64,000 nt of DNA from Phanerochaete sordida (GCA_019973155.2 BPQB01000014.1:434001-498000); one strand, 5' to 3'; numbered from the stretch's first letter, positions 1-10,955 are shown. Made by a program: numbers and translations. The notes: generated by a model from the sequence alone, not told the origin.

Positions 1-896
1 CGTTCTGCGTGTCCGGGTCCGAGATCGCGTCGTACACGACCGTGATGGGCTTGCTCGTGATGGCCTGCACGGCCTGCGCAAGCTCCGAGAGCGGCGCGGC
101 GCGATCAATGACGTGCGTCGCGCCGAGCGACTTGAGCAGCGCGCTGTTGTGGAGCGACGCAGTCGTGATGATGGGCGAGAAGCCGGAGAGCCTCGCCAGC
201 TGTATAGCTGCTCGCAGAGTCAGCGACAGAGAGCAACAGATAGTCGCGGCCATGCGTACCGTGCTGACCGACGGACGACGACCCGCCGAGGATGACGATG
301 GGCTCGCCTGCGTACTTGCCGCGGCCTGCAGCTTCCCACGGCGCGTCGAAGCCTATGCCGTGCGGCTGCTGGTTGTAGAGCGCGAGCGCAGCGGTGGCGA
401 GCGCGAGAGGAATCGAGGCCGCCTGCTCGAAGGTCAGGTTCGCCGGGATCTGAGTGCGCGGTCAGTACAAGCCGCGTGGGAGGGGGACCAGGGCCAGAGC
501 CCCGGGCAACGTACCTTGGCAACGATCTCCGCCTCGGTGACCGCATACTGCTGGAACGTCGCGTGGCGGTTGTCATAGGCACCTTGGAACAGCCTGTGCG
601 GCATGAGTAGGGTACTACTGAGCGTATGTGGGCGAGACGTACACTTTGTCGCCGACAGCGACGTTCGTCACGCCCGTGCCGACCTTCTTCACGATGCCAG
701 CACCATCGGTGCCGAGGATGGCGGGGAACTCTTTGAGGATCCCCTCAAACCCGTTGATCTTCCAGTCGGCGGGGTTAAGGCCGGCCGCGTGGATCTCGAT
801 GAGGACCTCGCCGGCTCCGGGCTCCGGAATGTCGCGGTCCTGGATGAAGAGCTTGCCGCCGAGCTTTTCGAGGAAGAGAGCCTTCTGCGTGGACAT
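1..896 (-). CDS. Zinc-binding dehydrogenase family, ToxD/enoyl-reductase type, copy 1 (3' end beyond the window)
   Basis: MDR-superfamily oxidoreductase, probably NADPH-dependent; the substrate is unknown. Exons read complement(join(<1..207,260..449,515..593,643..896)). The start ATG at 896 is followed by MSTQKALFLEKLGGK, then the ADHN-fold segments GLNPADWKI and PAILGTDGAGIV. The third exon carries GGSSSVGQH, the nucleotide-binding glycine motif. The intron positions match two further copies in this window (18.7 and 43.3 kb), which supports the model. No zinc-ligand cysteines are seen, as expected for the ToxD/quinone-oxidoreductase-like branch. The C-terminal part lies outside the window. 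Confidence 0.85.
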
Positions 897-977
897 ATCT
901 GCAATGCTGGGGATGTCTGGTGTAGTGTGGAGAGGTAGAACGAAGATGTCCTGCAGCGTGAAGTCTCGAAATGTGGC

Positions 978-985
978 ATATATAC
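978..985 (-). promoter_or_regulatory. TATA box of dehydrogenase copy 1
   Basis: A TATATATA-like run lies about 85 bp upstream of the ATG at 896 on the minus strand. The two paralogues have TATA boxes 60-80 bp before their ATGs, so the position is consistent. Confidence 0.5.
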
Positions 986-999
986 GCGAGTATGTGTGG

Positions 1000-1812
1000 G
1001 AGATTCGCGTAACGGACGTTAGGCATGATGTCTAGGACCTGGTCGTTCAGCGGGCAGAGTGTCCGATTTGTACGCCACTGCTTAGTCAGACGGATACGCC
1101 CTCCACAACTTATTATGATGGCACATATCGCTCGTGCGCTGCGCGAGAGGCTGCAAAAGCAATGCCAGGCAAGTGTTTGGTCGACAATTCCATGCACATA
1201 AATGGGACTGTCCTAAACAATGCATCGAGCTTACTTCTATGACTGCTTGATAGCGTGTCAGTCCTGGAAGCGGATTCTTGGAGCGACGTAGTCTTGCAAG
1301 CCTGGCCCGGCAATTTACGCCGAATCGTCCCGTGTCAGTCAGAGACATATGAGAGCGTCGTCTTGATAGTGTTTCCAAATTCTTTTCATTCTCTCCAGCA
1401 CCAGATGCAGACGTCGCAGCGGGTACAAGTTCGGCCGAACTCGGCCGGTGAGCTGTATCAAAGCAAAGCGCACGATTCGCTGACGGGCACTACTAGCTCA
1501 CGAGCGTGCCAAATCATGAGGAAGATGGTGCATGGATGGTGGGGCGTGAAGTTGGAACGGTAGCTCAATATTGGTGACAACATGGGCACGGTCAAGGGTT
1601 TCTGGGGTCTTCGGCAGGCGGGCGCGTGAGCCCGTTCCGCAGCACCTGGAGTCTGGTCGACTATGGGTCCACCGGGCTGTTATGAGCATACTAGTCTCAT
1701 TGAGCCACGTTGACACCGGCGTGAGGCGTCGATTATGCGAGTTCTGCACGAACTAGCATCCGCTGAACGTGCGCCTTCCGAACGGCGCACGATGCAGGCA
1801 CACTGTCGATAG
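1000..1812. other. Spacer with no supported gene
   Basis: Between the divergent-side flank of dehydrogenase copy 1 and the first BTB relic I see only short open frames, without recognisable protein or splice-connected exons. The sequence is less GC-rich than the neighbouring genes. Confidence 0.5.
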
Positions 1813-2154
1813 GCCTTTTTAATTCTCAGCTTATTCGCGCTCGACAAAAATCTGTATTTCGAGCCGAGCGTCCTGGCTTTCATGGACGACTGGCTTGATG
1901 ACTACGAAGAACAACCGAATGCTAGGCCCTGTCGGCACTGCGATGCCGTTCTCCGGAAGCGCACGGACGAGCGGCGCGAGGCGGTGTGGTGCAAGCTTGG
2001 CGAGATTTTTGGGATCGCGGAATGGCCCGCGGGGAACAAGGTGAGTGCGCTCCATGCAGACTATCGTGATTTGAACAACCTTAAGCTCAAATTTCACGCT
2101 TTGCTGCAGGATAATGTCGAAGGAGCTGCCGCGAATAATCCCCCGGATGCCTAG
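1813..2154 (+). pseudogene. 3' fragment of a BTB-family gene
   Basis: The reading frame resembles only the C-terminal fifth of the BTB proteins to the right. It starts at a segment equivalent to their LLxLxAxDxxLYxEP and continues through MDDWLDDYEE, ARPCRHCDAVLR and WCKLGEIFGIAEWPAG. A stop sits in frame just upstream at 1810, and the BTB domain and middle region are absent. The last intron (2041-2109, 69 nt) is still present and is a stop-free multiple of three. The new C-terminus would be DNVEGAAANNPPDA. It is a truncated relic rather than a short gene, because no start or promoter precedes it. Confidence 0.75.
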
Positions 2155-2441
2155 TCGCCTTCCCTCCTCTAGCTCCGCTAGTTGAGCGAATACACAGCAC
2201 GGACTGGAGCGTTGGGAGACGTCGACGAAGATGTAGCTCTTACAGTAGTCCAGGAGAACGGGCCGTTTCGCAGCCACGCTTTACATGGATCTCACGGATT
2301 TCGTAGTTCAATATTCTTTGTACTTCGTTTATGTTGGCCGCCAACAAAGACGTCCTGGACTCCTATATCATGCAGCGACTCAGGCGACGCGTCGCCGCGC
2401 GACCAGCGCGCGACGCAGCTGCAGACGGCGTACGTAAGCAG

Positions 2442-2456
2442 GATGACGACCGCGTT
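2442..2456 (+). promoter_or_regulatory. Conserved element upstream of the BTB gene at 2.6 kb
   Basis: GATGACGACCGCGTT lies 132 bp before the ancestral ATG at 2574. Near-identical copies lie at 4172-4186 (122 bp before the ATG at 4294), 9632-9646 (between the divergent ATGs at 9536 and 9721) and, weakened, at 7533-7546. Flanking sequence is also conserved, so this is either a functional site or simply part of the duplicated upstream block. Confidence 0.45.
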
Positions 2457-2573
2457 CTGGCGCGCGGAAATGAAGCGCCTACCGTCGGATGCACTTTCGT
2501 CTCTCCGCTCATCGTCGAATTCTGCACATACGACCGCCTGGCTCTCTGTACCGGACCTACTGTATGCCCGCCA

Positions 2574-3767
2574 GTCCACGTAGCCGACGCTCCATCGACG
2601 ACGCAAACACACCCAGCAAGTGATGGAAAGTCGAGCCCGAGGCCCACCAAAGTGCTCTCCAGAGCGGTGTAGAGCTCGGAGAGAGGTCCAACGAGTTCTG
2701 GTCTGAAATTTGAGGATGGCAGCGTCATCTTAGCGGCCCAGGAAATGTCCTTCCGGGTGCACAAGGGCGTTCTGGCGCCGCGCTCTGAGGTGTTCAAGAG
2801 GCTGCTGGACGACGCAGGTCTGGAGCAGCTCGACGGCTGCGTTGTATTGCGCGTGGAGGACTGGGGAGAGGACCTCTGCGATCTGCTGCATGTCATCTAT
2901 GAATATATGAAGGCGGAAACAGGTGCGTGCTCTGCATGATACCTGCCGGAGCTGGCAGCGCTGACGTCTCCGAGATCAGCGACTGGTTCATGAGCTCGCG
3001 TCCTCCCATTGCATACTCCGACTTCCGGAGGGTCATGGATGTTGCCCTGAAGTACAACATCCAAGACATCATCAGCGAGGCAAGACACAGGCTGTCCGAG
3101 GTCTTTCAGACGGACAGCTTGGACGATTGGTGCGTCGAACTAGATCCGGAGGGCGACCGAACACCACTGCAAATCTCCTACTTCGACTACATCGACGCCC
3201 TCCGGCTGAGCAGGCTGCTGGGCATGCACTCCATCACCCCCCTTCTGTTCTACGTCTGCTGCAACCTCAGCCCTTTTGAGAAGATCGTCGACGGCGTGCA
3301 GCTCGCGGGCATCCCGGAGCCCGTCACGCTCTCCCAGGACGACCTGCGCACGTGCCTCAGAGGCCGCGCACGCCTGATCCAAGAGTCGAGCCGCATCATG
3401 AAGGCCTTCCAGGAGCTTGCTTTTGACGAGCGCGGACGTCCGAGCGCCTGCAAGACGCCGCAGCACTGCAGCGAAGCACTGCAGGCCCTCAGCCTCGCCG
3501 TCGTGGACGCACAGTGCTTCAGCGAGCCGAGCGCGATCGACCCCATGGACCGCTGGATCACCAGACACGAGAACACGGCCGATGCGAAGCCGTGTCGGCA
3601 CTGCGGCAAGGCCCTCCGGAACGTGGTGAACGAGCGACGCGAGGAGACGTGGTGCAAGCTCGGCGAGATCTTCGGGGTCGAGGAATGGCCGGCAGGAGAA
3701 AAGGTGAGCTTTTACCGGGATATTCGGGGAAGTATGGCGTGATACCGAGACTTCGTTGCAGGACTAG
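2574..3767 (+). pseudogene. BTB/POZ-domain gene with broken first exon
   Basis: The ancestral start at 2574 (MPASPRSRRSIDDA) matches the intact copy at 4294, but a TGA replaces an Arg codon at about 2631. A small insertion near 2700-2708 shifts the frame before the BTB motif, and the end of exon 1 (about 2910-2921) has gained roughly 8 nt so it no longer splices in frame to exon 2. From about 2979 onward everything is intact: DWFMSSRPPIAYSDFRRVM, the CRH-like CxxC segment and WCKLGEIFGVEEWPAG. A last intron at 3704-3761 is followed by GAC TAG, ending at 3767. A shorter protein from ATG 2745 would lack the start of the BTB fold and still meet the junction problem. I infer a recent pseudogene. 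Confidence 0.75.
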
Positions 3768-4171
3768 GTCCATTGACCTGCAGAAGACACCGCTTTGGCG
3801 ACTAGGCACCCGCGGCGCGCGCGTGTCGGGGCATGGTGCAATGGGATCCAGTCCATGCAGCAGCCCATATATACATCCCAGTATAGGCTCGGCACGGCGT
3901 GCAACACATTTTGTACGGCTCCAGTACACAATTGAATATATGCATGCGGATTTATCCTTTGAGAGACGTCGTCGATGATCGATGAGTGTCGTATACTGAA
4001 CATGCAGCTCGCAGTCCCGATGTACACAACTCGCGCGAAGCATCGACTGTGTACAGCCGCTAGCTAACATTATTTAATATTATGAGCCAGCACACACTAT
4101 CTCTGAGGCACTGACCTGGCAACGTTAATGTTGCTCATAACGCGACACGGGCAGGCAGCTTATGTAAGTGC

Positions 4172-4186
4172 GATGACGACCGCGTT
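4172..4186 (+). promoter_or_regulatory. Conserved element upstream of the BTB gene at 4.3 kb
   Basis: Second copy of the GATGACGACCGCGTT element, 122 bp before the ATG at 4294. The surrounding 150 bp aligns with 2400-2575, so the two genes share a duplicated promoter. Confidence 0.45.
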
Positions 4187-4293
4187 TCGACGCGAGAATT
4201 TGGGCGCCTGCCGCCCAGACGACCTTCGCCTCTCCGCTCATCCTCGCAATCTGCGTGCACGACGGTGCTCTGCCTCTATACATCTCGTCTGTT

Positions 4294-5527
4294 ATGCCCG
4301 CAAGCACACGCAGCCGGACGTCCACCGACGATGCAGACACGCCGAATAAGCGGAGGAAGGTCGAGCCAGAAGGCGATGAGGTTGCTCTGAGCGACGTCGA
4401 GCTCGGAGAAAGGTCGAAGGACTTGTGGTTCGAGGACGGAGGCGTCATTCTGGCGGCACAAGGCATGTCCTTCCGAGTGCACAAGGGTCTCTTGGCCCTG
4501 CGCTCCGACGTGTTCAAGGCACTGCTCGATGACGCAGCCCTGAGGGAGCGACCAGAGGCGGTCGAGGGCTGCCCTGTCGTGCGCGTGGAGGACCGGGGCA
4601 AGGATCTTCATGATCTACTGCACATCATTTACAACGGGGCCAACAGGTACGCCTCAGTCTGCTCACGATTCCACGGACTGTCCTTACTCCTTTGTACGCA
4701 GCGACTGGCACAGCAGCAGCCGACCTCCAATCAAATACTCCGATTTTCGCAGAGTTGTGGACATCGCGTTGAAGTACGACATCAAAGACATTCTCGCAGA
4801 AGCCAAATATAGGCTTTCACAGGTCTTTCCTACGGACAATGTGGACGACTGGGTCTACAACCTACAGCCCCTCGGCGACGAGACCCCGCTTGTTCTCGTC
4901 TTCGGCCACTGCATCGACATCGTCCGAATCAGTAGGCTCTTGGGCATGCATTCGATCCTTCCTCTCGTGTTTTACACTTGTTGCAACATCATTCCATTCG
5001 AAGACATCGCGCGCGGTGTGGAATCGGAGGGCATTCCCGGGAGGCTAACACTCAGCCCAGAAGACCTATTCTCGTGTCTCAAGGGCAGAGACCAATTGTT
5101 AAGACACGAGACCCGGATTATGAGAGCCTTCCAAGAACTCGCCGCACACTCGCATGCGCGCTCTGACAAGTGCACGACGCAGGCAAAGTGCCGAAAGGCG
5201 CTCCAGCTCCTCGACCTATCTGCGATTGACGGAGGGCTGTACAACGAGCCGGACCCCATCGATCACATGGACTCCTGGCTTGATGAACAGGAGGCCATGC
5301 CAAATGCAAGGCCATGTCAACATTGCGACGAGATGCTCCGACAGCTTATGAACGAACGGCGAAAGGAGACATGGTGCAAGCTCGGGGAGATCTTTGGGGT
5401 CCCAGAATGGCCGGCGGGGCAGAAGGTGAGCGCGCTGCGCGTGTCATCGCAGATCCAAGTTAACATCGAGGCTGCGATACAGGATGTCGCGGAAGCACCT
5501 GCGAAAGATGCCCCCGTGGCGGCCTAG
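4294..5527 (+). CDS. BTB/POZ-domain protein (array copy 3, + type)
   Basis: Exons join(4294..4646,4702..5425,5483..5527), 373 aa. The N-terminus carries a basic stretch KRRKVEPEG (possible nuclear signal). It is followed by a BTB/POZ fold at about residues 45-120 (DLWFEDGGVILAAQG, FRVHKGLLALRSDVF) and an all-helical middle region. Near the C-terminus is a cysteine motif ARPCQHCDEML followed by ETWCKLGEIFGVPEWPAG. BTB domains dimerise, and in fungi many such proteins are transcription regulators or ubiquitin-ligase adaptors; which applies here is unknown. The ATG was chosen because all paralogues start at the same distance from the basic stretch. The last intron (57 nt) is stop-free and a multiple of three, so retention would add 19 residues. 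Confidence 0.85.
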
Positions 5528-5559
5528 CCGTTCAGCGGAGTCGAGTATCGGGTACGGAC

Positions 5560-5840
5560 TCCAACATGCTCAGCAGCTCGTACCTCCCATTCCTTGTGTC
5601 CTCCACGACGAATGAAATGTATGCTTCGGGTGCAGAGAAGACTTGCAGACCTGGAAGACAAGGCCGAGCCTGAGGACGTAGCGCGCAGCCGGTGCGCCTT
5701 CCGCCACATCGCGATCGCTGGGGCCGGGGCCAAATGGTCCTGCGACCCAACATCAGCGCGCGCGGACGGGTCGCTGGTCGCGTTATACGGACGTCACCTT
5801 GAAGCGTCCTTGGAGGCGTCGCGCACGCCGAGTGTGGCGG
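5560..5840 (-). repeat. Diverged repeat, copy 1 of 2 (3' flank of BTB gene pair)
   Basis: This block resembles 7960-8240. Translated on the minus strand the two share CGGRRxGCxLRxxxR followed by a similar Val/Tyr/Phe-rich stretch, with frameshifts. Both copies lie beside the 3' end of a minus-strand BTB gene. It may be a relic of a further gene or just duplicated flank; I recognise no family. Confidence 0.4.
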
Positions 5841-6061
5841 CACCTCGGACCGGAAACACGAGAGGGTGGCGAACGCGTCGATGGCGCGTCAGAAGGCAGA
5901 GACCGAGGCTCCAGCGTTGCGCGCGAACTATGGCGACGCTGGATGGAGGTCCTGCGGTACTTCGCTGCAGGGCGACAAGCTAGACGATTGGGATACATGC
6001 TTAATGATATCGGAAATGCTCGAGCCTATGGGTAAGAAGTAGAAGCAGTAGGATAAGGGTG

Positions 6062-7399
6062 TCAAGACCAATAGCTGACAGTGACAGAAGCAAGAACGAA
6101 ACCGGATCCTCGCAGCGCACAAGCAAGAAATAGTACTGTACCCTTAGTTACGACGCCCGTGGTGCCTATACGTAGGTTAGCATATCCGCCAAGCTTAAAA
6201 GCGATTGCAGAACGAACATTACCAACACCATTGTCGCCACCTGCCTGCTCTCCAGCGTTGTTTGGAGGCCAATGCGGAAGGTCGAGTATCTCGCCGAGCC
6301 TCCGCCACACAGCCTCGACGGCACCTTCCAGACTTCCCATGAGCGCATCGGCACAGAGCGCGCAGGGCTTCTTCTCTGCGTCGTCGTACTGCGCGGCGGT
6401 GTACGGTATCCACGCGTCCAGCGGATTGGGGCTGCTCGCGACGTCCGCGTTGATCACTTGGAAGCGCAGCTGCTCCAGTTTCGTCGCGCAGCTCTGCGGC
6501 GACGTGCATCCGGCCTGTGGCTTGACGATAAAGTCGTTGGACATCCGGGCGGTCTCCGCGACGAGCAGGTCTCGCGCGCGGAGGCACAGGAGGAGGCCGT
6601 CTTCGGTCAGACGGACGAGTTCGTCGCCGCAGGTGACGCCGCGGACGAGGTTCGCGGCAGAGACCTTGCTGCAGCACTCATAGAGCACCACAGGGAGTAT
6701 GTCGGGCATCTTGAGCAGTCGGCAGAGCCCGATGACCGCGATCGAGTCCCATGTCCGGATCGCGAGGGTGCCGCGGCTGCCGTCCGCGCCGGACTCGTCG
6801 TCGAACACCACGGCGCGCCATGCCTGCAGGCTCGCGGTTGGATAGAACGCGCGTAGCCGCGACTTCACTTCGTCCAATACTGCCGGAACCTGGTATTTCG
6901 CTGCCACGATGGCGACGCGGCGTAGGTCGGCGAAATCGAGGCGAACGCCTGAGGCAAACCAGTCGCTGGAAGATATCATAATGAGTGCTCAGAGGTCCGC
7001 AGAGCCGTCGATGACGGCGGGAACGCACCTCTGGACTCCGTCATAGATAATGCGCAGCAACCGCGCGAGCGACGCCCCCTTGTCGTTCGTGCGCAGGACA
7101 GGGCAGCCGTCGAGCCGTTCCTCCAGCGCAGCCAGCGCCGGCGCGCTCAAGAGCTCCTTGAACACGGGCGAGTGGTGCCCGAGCACGCCCGCGTGGACCT
7201 TGAAAAGCTTGTTTTCGGCGGCCAGCACGACGCTGGCGTCCTCGAACCAGAGCACCGCGTCGCGCTCAGGCTCGCGCTCCCGTTCTGCCAGCGCGGGCCC
7301 GCCCTCGTGCGATTCGGTTTTCTGCCGCTTGTGCGGCGGCGCGTCGGCGCCGTCGTCGGCGGCGGCGGCGCGAACATGGCCGCGTGTGGCTGTCGGCAT
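6062..7399 (-). CDS. BTB/POZ-domain protein (array copy 4, - type)
   Basis: Exons complement(join(6062..6165,6223..6965,7029..7399)), 405 aa. It starts MPTATRGHVRAAA, then a basic KRQK patch and a BTB fold (VLWFEDASVVLAAENK, FKVHAGVLGHHSPVF). The middle region begins SDWFASGVRLDFADLRRV, and the C-terminal cysteine segment KPCALCADAL precedes RRLGEILDLPHWPP. The first intron interrupts the codon before SDW in every array member. The final intron (57 nt) has a good branch site (TGCTAAC) and is in frame if retained. This - type differs clearly from the + type (LGEILD versus LGEIFG), so the array holds two BTB subfamilies. It is transcribed away from the truncated + copy at 7.65 kb. Confidence 0.85.
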
Positions 7400-7649
7400 C
7401 GAAGGTAGAAACGTAGAGGAACCGGTAGGAGGCTGCGACGGTCGTCGGGGCGGCGGGGTGGTGCAGGCTCGTGGTGGCTCGAACCAAGCCCGGAAGCCTC
7501 CGCTTTCGTAGCAACGCGAATGAGCTGAGCATGCTGACGACCGTGTCACAGCGAAGCGCGCTGATACGCGAGATTAGTAGTCTCAGGGACGGCGGGGGCC
7601 TTTTACTGGGCGTTTTACAGCCCGCAATTCTCGCGAACTCGTTCATCTT

Positions 7650-7835
7650 TGATGACAATGTACGCCAAGGCTCGCGGCCTCTCTCGAGATACTCTAGGTC
7701 GTAGAGGTGCTGGGCAAGCGGAAGAAGGTCGAGCCCGAGTGCGATGACGGCGCACTCCAAAGGATGGCTGAATTCGGGCTGGGCGCGCGGTCGGACGATC
7801 TGTGGTTGAAAGGTGGCGATATGATCCTCCTGGCA
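7650..7835 (+). pseudogene. 5' fragment of a + type BTB gene
   Basis: Homologous to the start of the gene at 9721. After a frame shift it reads KRKKVEPECDDGALQRMAE and then LGARSDDLWLKGGDMILLAS, closely matching KRRKVEPDGDDSALQRMAP. Similarity stops abruptly at about 7835 inside the BTB domain. It sits divergently to the gene at 7399, as its intact counterpart does to the gene at 9536. Confidence 0.75.
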
Positions 7836-7959
7836 TCTATCTGGTGCATCTCGACATCTTGCACAAGATTCACTATCGTTTGCCAAATATTCGAAACATT
7901 GATCTGGGGACTGCTCGACCACGACGACTTGGCCAAGTGCTTTACATATTCCGATCGAG

Positions 7960-8240
7960 ATAACGTTTGCAGCAGATGAGAAGCACGTGTATGTTTTGGG
8001 TACATCGAGGATGCGCAGACCCCGACGAAAACGCAGCTCGCAGCCCGGCCGACGTCCACCACATGCCGGTCGCAGGGTCGAGACCGAGACACACTGCGGC
8101 TCGAGGCCAGGCGACGCTCGAACTAGTCGCCTATCCGCGTTATACGGGCATTGCGTTGAAGTCCTCTCGGAGGCGGCACGGCGCGAGAACGCGTCGTGCA
8201 CCTTAGGGTTGGCCGCACCCTGGAGTAGCCTGGACAAGGA
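7960..8240 (-). repeat. Diverged repeat, copy 2 of 2 (3' flank of BTB gene pair)
   Basis: Counterpart of 5560-5840 (see there). It ends about 40 bp from the stop of the BTB gene at 8280, whereas copy 1 ends about 220 bp from its gene. Confidence 0.4.
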
Positions 8241-8279
8241 ACACGAAGGTTTGGTGAATGCGCAACACGTTGATGTGGG

Positions 8280-9536
8280 CTAGGCGTCCCCGGTCACGAC
8301 GCCCGCGCCACCTAGAAGTAGATTAGCATGCTCCCCAAGGGTTGAAAGCGATTGTAGAACGGACGTTGCTACCGCTACCGCCGCCGCCCTCCTGCTGCTC
8401 TCCGGCGCTGTTCGGAGGCCAAGGTGCCACGCCGAATATCTGGCCGAGCTTCCGCCACACGTCCTCGGCGGCGTTGTCCAGGCTGTCCATCAACGCCGCG
8501 GCACAGAGCGTGCAGGGCTCGCTGCCTGCGGATTTGCACTCTTCGGTGGCGAAGAGGACCCACTGGTTCAGCGGGCTCGGGTCGCTGAGCACGTCCTGGT
8601 CGACCGCGCGGGCGAGCAGCCGCTCGAGTTTCGCCGCGCAGGTCTGCGGCGACCTGCATCCTGCGCGCGGCGTGACGGTGAAGGCTCTGTACATCCGCGC
8701 GGTCTCCGCGATGAGGGACTGTCGCGCGCGGAGGCACAGGACGGTGTCCTCTTCGGTCAGGCGGACGACCTCGTCGTCGTAGATGACGCCGCGAACGAGG
8801 AGAACGGCAGAGATTGGGCTGCAGCACTCGTAGAGCACTATGGGGAGGATGTCAGGCATCTCGAGGAGCCGGCAGAGCGCCACGACTGCGATGGAGTCTT
8901 GGTCCCGGATCGTCAGGGCGCCGTAGGTCATTTGCTCGTCGACCTCCGCGAACATCACGCTGCGCCAGCTGTCCAGGCTGTCGGTGGGATAGAAAACGCG
9001 CAGTCGCGACCTCACTTCTTCCAACACTTCCGGGACTTTGTATTTGGCAGCAATTATCGCCACCGCCCGTAGGTCGCGAAAGTCGATGCGGACTTTCGAG
9101 TTGAACCAGTCGCTAAAGGACAGCAAAATCCTTGTCAAAGCCCCGCCAATTTGCACAGAAGCGTGTAGACACACCTGTTGCCACCATCGTAGATAATCCG
9201 CAGCAGCTGAGCGAGCGACGTCCCGTTATCCTCCGTTCGTAGCACGGGACAGCCGTCCAGCCTCTCCTGTAGAGCAGCGAGCGCAGGCGCGCTCAAGAGT
9301 TCCTTGAAGACTGTCGAGTGATGTCTGAGGACGCCTGCGTGGACCTTGAAAAGCTTGTTCCCGGCAGCGAGGACGACGCTGCCGTCCTCGAACCAAAGCG
9401 CCTCGTCGCGCTCGCTCTGGACGGCTGGCAGCGCGGGTGCCTCCTCTTGGGGCTCGAGTTTCTGCCGCTTGTTCGGCGCGGAGTCGTCGGCGTCGTCGGT
9501 GGCTGCGCGAGCACGGCTGCGTGTAGATATCGTCAT
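8280..9536 (-). CDS. BTB/POZ-domain protein (array copy 5, - type)
   Basis: Exons complement(join(8280..8311,8373..9112,9175..9536)), 377 aa. It starts MTISTRSRARAATDDADD and then a KRQK basic patch. The BTB fold shows ALWFEDGSVVLAAGNK and FKVHAGVLRHHSTVF. The middle region starts SDWFNSKVRIDFRDLRAV, and the C-terminal cysteine segment EPCTLCAAAL precedes RKLGQIFGVAPWPP. It is the closest relative of the gene at 6062-7399. The last intron is 61 nt with branch site TGCTAAT, so retention would truncate the protein, unlike the sister copy. Divergent from the gene at 9721 across a 184-bp gap. Confidence 0.85.
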
Positions 9537-9720
9537 GTGTGCTGTGGAGGCAAGGCTGGCAGGAAGGTGGTGGTGGCTGGACGCAAGCGCGAAAGCCTCC
9601 GCTTTTGCCACGGGGCAGATGACCTGAGCATGATGACGACCGCGTCGAGAAGCGTGGGAAGAAGCCGGTGGTGCACTCGATTATTCGGGCGCGAGGGGAC
9701 CTTCGTCGTCTTTGACGACC
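9537..9720. promoter_or_regulatory. Shared divergent promoter of two BTB genes
   Basis: Only 184 bp separate the two ATGs. A block reading AGCCTCCGCTTTTG, then GACCTGAGCATGATGACGACCG (9620-9645), is repeated in 7490-7546 and, decayed, in 11680-11745. The repeated divergent spacing indicates that the whole minus/plus pair was duplicated as a unit. Confidence 0.5.
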
Positions 9721-10955
9721 ATGTCCACCAGAGTGCGCAGCCCCTCTCTCGAGATTATCGACGCCGCAGAGGCGCCGACCAAGCGGAGGAAGGTCGAGCC
9801 CGACGGCGATGACAGCGCGCTCCAGAGGATGGCGCCGGCAGAATCTGGTCTGGGCGCGCGGTCGGACGATCTGTGGTTGGACGACGGAAATATGATCCTG
9901 CAGGCCAAGGGCATGTCGCTCAGGGTGCACAGGAGCGTCCTGACGCTCCGCTCTGAGGTCTTTAAGGCGCTGCTGAATCCCACGGCTGTTGCGCAGCTAG
10001 AGACCTTTGAAGGTTGTCCCGTCCTGCCCGTGGAGGACCACGGCGACGATTTGCATGACATATTGCATATCGTGTACTATGGAAGCAACAGGTATGTCGA
10101 CTTTCATAGTCGCTTCCAGAGGTGTCGCTAATGAAGGCACGAACGCAGTCATTGGATGAACGCCGAACGAACCCCGATCCCATACGCCGATTTCCGCAGA
10201 GTCGTCTACATCGCCATAAAATACCAGATCAAGGAGGTAATGGACGAGGCGAGACACCGCCTCTCCCAGGTCTTCCCCACCGACGCCCTGAGCAGCTGGA
10301 CGATCAGCGACACCGCACACAGCGCGCAGCTCCCCGTCGACGTCACGTACCCCGACTGCATCGACGTCCTGCACCTCGCGCGGCTGCTGCACATGCCGCA
10401 CATCGTGCCGCTCGTCCTCTACGTCTGCTGCATCATGGACGACCCCGACCTGCTCGTCGACGGCGTCGCGTACGCGGGCGGCGCGGAGCGCGCGGCGCTC
10501 GCGCGCGAGGACCTCCGCGCGTGCCTCCGCGGCCGCGCCGCGCTCGTTGGCGAGGCCGCGCAGACGATGCGCGCGTTCCAGGCGCTCGCCGCGGGCACGG
10601 CACCGCTCCCTGCGCAGTGCACAACGCGCGCCAGGTGCCGCCAGGCGCTGCTGCTGCTTGGGCTCGCTGCGGTCGACGACAGGCTCTACAGCGACCCGAG
10701 CGCGATTGACTCGATGGATGTGTGGCTGGAGACGAAGGAGGCGCAGCCGAATGCTAGGCCATGCAAGCACTGCGGGAGCCACTTGCGGGAGGTGATCAAT
10801 AAACGGCGCGAGGAGACGTGGTGCAAGCTCGGGGAGATTTTTGGTGTCCAAGAATGGCCGGCTGTTAAGCAGGTGGGTGTTCGCTGCCGCCAATGCAGGA
10901 GTAGACGATCTCACCAGCTGGATCAAGTTACAACAAGGCGACGAGACAATTGTGA
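9721..10955 (+). CDS. BTB/POZ-domain protein (array copy 6, + type)
   Basis: Exons join(9721..10091,10149..10872,10938..10955), 370 aa. It begins MSTRVRSPSLEIIDAAEAP and the KRRKVEP patch. The BTB fold shows LWLDDGNMILQAKG and LRVHRSVLTLRSEVF, followed by a long helical region and the cysteine motif ARPCKHCGSHLREV with ETWCKLGEIFGVQEWPA. The last intron is inferred from the decayed copy at 15.9 kb, where the same ACAACAAG acceptor region is kept; the spliced end is ATRQL. The middle exon is much more GC-rich (over 65%) than the same exon in the 4.3-kb gene. If the last intron is retained, the frame stays open to 11061. Confidence 0.8.
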
